64,000 bases of DNA from positions 62,001-126,000 of the forward strand of contig NZ_JAJOZU010000005.1 in the NCBI RefSeq assembly GCF_022419205.1. Reading direction: 5' to 3'. How positions within the stretch are numbered: the stretch's first letter is position 1; every line of letters begins with the position of its first letter. A program made the position numbers and the translations under genes. Below the pieces are notes generated by a model. That model was not told the origin of the DNA. It was given only the letters and a program-made list of their open reading frames with translations, and ran no database searches. Below are positions 63,028 through 64,000 of the stretch, one piece after another. The DNA is from Thermomonas alba (GTDB lineage: Bacteria; Pseudomonadota; Gammaproteobacteria; Xanthomonadales; Xanthomonadaceae).

Positions 63028-64000
63028 TCACTCCGCAGCCGTTTCGGCGGCCGGCTCGGCGACCGCAGCGGCATCCGCGGATTCACCTGCCAGCGTGGCC
63101 ATCTCGGCCTCGGTCAGACCCGACGCCTCCTTGCGCCGCTGCCGGTGGTAGGCCAACCCGGTACCCGCCGGGATCAGGCGACCGACGATCACGTTCTCCT
63201 TGAGGCCGCGCAGGGTGTCGCGGGTGCCGCGCACCGCGGCTTCTGTGAGAACGCGCGTGGTTTCCTGGAAGGAGGCGGAGGAGATGAACGACTCGGTCGC
63301 CAGCGAAGCCTTGGTGATACCCAGCAGCACCGGCTGATACTTGCACGGAATCTCGCCACGGCGCGTGAGGCGCTCGTTCTCCTCGATCGCACGCTGACGC
63401 TCGACCTGCTCGCCAGCCAGGAACCGGCTGTCGCCCGGATCCGTGATTTCGACCTTGCGCAGCATCTGGCGAATGATCACTTCGATGTGCTTGTCGTTGA
63501 TCTTCACACCCTGCAGGCGATAGACGTCCTGAATCTCCTTGACCAGGTAAGCAGCCAGCTCCTCGACACCCTTCAGACGCAGGATGTCCTGCGGGCTCGG
63601 CTCGCCGTCCACCACGGTCTCGCCCTTTTCCACGTGCTCGCCTTCGAACACGATGATCTGGCGGTACTTGGGGATCAGCTCTTCGTGCTCGGTACCATCG
63701 GCGCTCTTGATGACCAGGCGCTGCTTGCCCTTGGTCTCCTTGCCGAAGCTGACCACGCCGGAGATCTCGGCGAGGATCGCCGGATCCTTGGGCTTACGCG
63801 CCTCGAACAGGTCGGCCACGCGCGGCAGGCCGCCGGTGATGTCGCGGGTCTTGGAGGCTTCCTGCGGAATCTTGGCGACCACATCGCCCACGCCGACCGG
63901 CGCTCCATCCTGCAAGTTGATCACCGAGCGCGGCGGCAGCATGTACTGCGCCGGCAGATCGGTACCCGGAATGGTCAGGTCCTTGCCGTCCTTGTCGACG
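63028..64000 (-). CDS. rpoC: DNA-directed RNA polymerase subunit beta', C-terminal part (cut by window edge)
   Basis: The visible 323 residues are the carboxy end of a protein of about 1400. '[20 protein letters not shown]', '[20 protein letters not shown]', '[20 protein letters not shown]' and '[16 protein letters not shown]' are hallmark C-terminal blocks. An Ala/Glu-rich tail ends the protein. The gene extends past position 64000. Confidence 0.98.
   Translation of the reverse strand, partial: VDKDGKDLTIPGTDLPAQYMLPPRSVINLQDGAPVGVGDVVAKIPQEASKTRDITGGLPRVADLFEARKPKDPAILAEISGVVSFGKETKGKQRLVIKSADGTEHEELIPKYRQIIVFEGEHVEKGETVVDGEPSPQDILRLKGVEELAAYLVKEIQDVYRLQGVKINDKHIEVIIRQMLRKVEITDPGDSRFLAGEQVERQRAIEENERLTRRGEIPCKYQPVLLGITKASLATESFISSASFQETTRVLTEAAVRGTRDTLRGLKENVIVGRLIPAGTGLAYHRQRRKEASGLTEAEMATLAGESADAAAVAEPAAETAAE

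Overview
The window is 64 kb of high-GC chromosome. It most likely comes from a gammaproteobacterium of the Xanthomonadaceae/Lysobacteraceae group, judging from the protein sequences (class II DAHP synthase, tandem S46 dipeptidyl-peptidases, a ZnuD-type TonB receptor, ribosomal protein THX), the compact -10 promoters and the gene order. No ribosomal RNA, tRNA, CRISPR array, prophage or intact insertion sequence was recognised. Nearly all of the window is ordinary core chromosome; the less explained parts are a few spacers and one three-gene envelope module.

1-5.5 kb: histidine utilisation. hutU (cut by the left edge) and hutG are on the minus strand and hutI is on the plus strand. A lipoprotein phosphodiesterase sits between hutU and hutG, and a periplasmic M19 dipeptidase follows hutI. 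5.5-10.3 kb: ribosomal protein THX, then a zinc-acquisition locus (MerC-like membrane protein, divergent ZnuD-like TonB receptor with a Zur-box-like palindrome between them, and Zur itself), with gltX upstream of zur. 10.3-16.6 kb: lpxH, then a minus-strand run of histidine phosphatase, folC, dedD-like SPOR protein, purF and a DUF455 ferritin-like protein. 16.7-21.1 kb: two tandem S46 dipeptidyl-peptidases. 21.2-24.8 kb: tdh-kbl threonine catabolism, an rRNA pseudouridine synthase and a small exported protein. 24.9-29.0 kb: an OmpA-family porin, a 2,4-dienoyl-CoA reductase and a SleB-type cell-wall hydrolase.

29.2-34.1 kb: a small ion channel, prpC-prpB (methylcitrate cycle), mdh and an aminotransferase. 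34.2-36.8 kb: a plus-strand module of three overlapping genes (exported protein of unknown function, M48 metalloprotease, lipoprotein). 36.8-43.5 kb: cyclophilin, typA/bipA, a DUF2127 membrane protein, an amidase lipoprotein, class II DAHP synthase and dsbB.

43.6-64 kb: the translation super-cluster, all on the minus strand. In transcription order it runs rpoC (cut by the right edge), rpsL-rpsG-fusA-tuf, rpsJ to secY (S10 and spc operons), and rpsM-rpsK-rpsD-rpoA-rplQ. Good candidate sigma-70 promoters are visible upstream of rpsL, rpsJ and rpsM. Several spacers inside the cluster are long and carry strong hairpins, and rpmJ is not in its usual place after secY.

All calls were made by reading the sequence; no database search or folding program was run. 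Start codons were chosen from Shine-Dalgarno spacing, overlaps with neighbours and family length.
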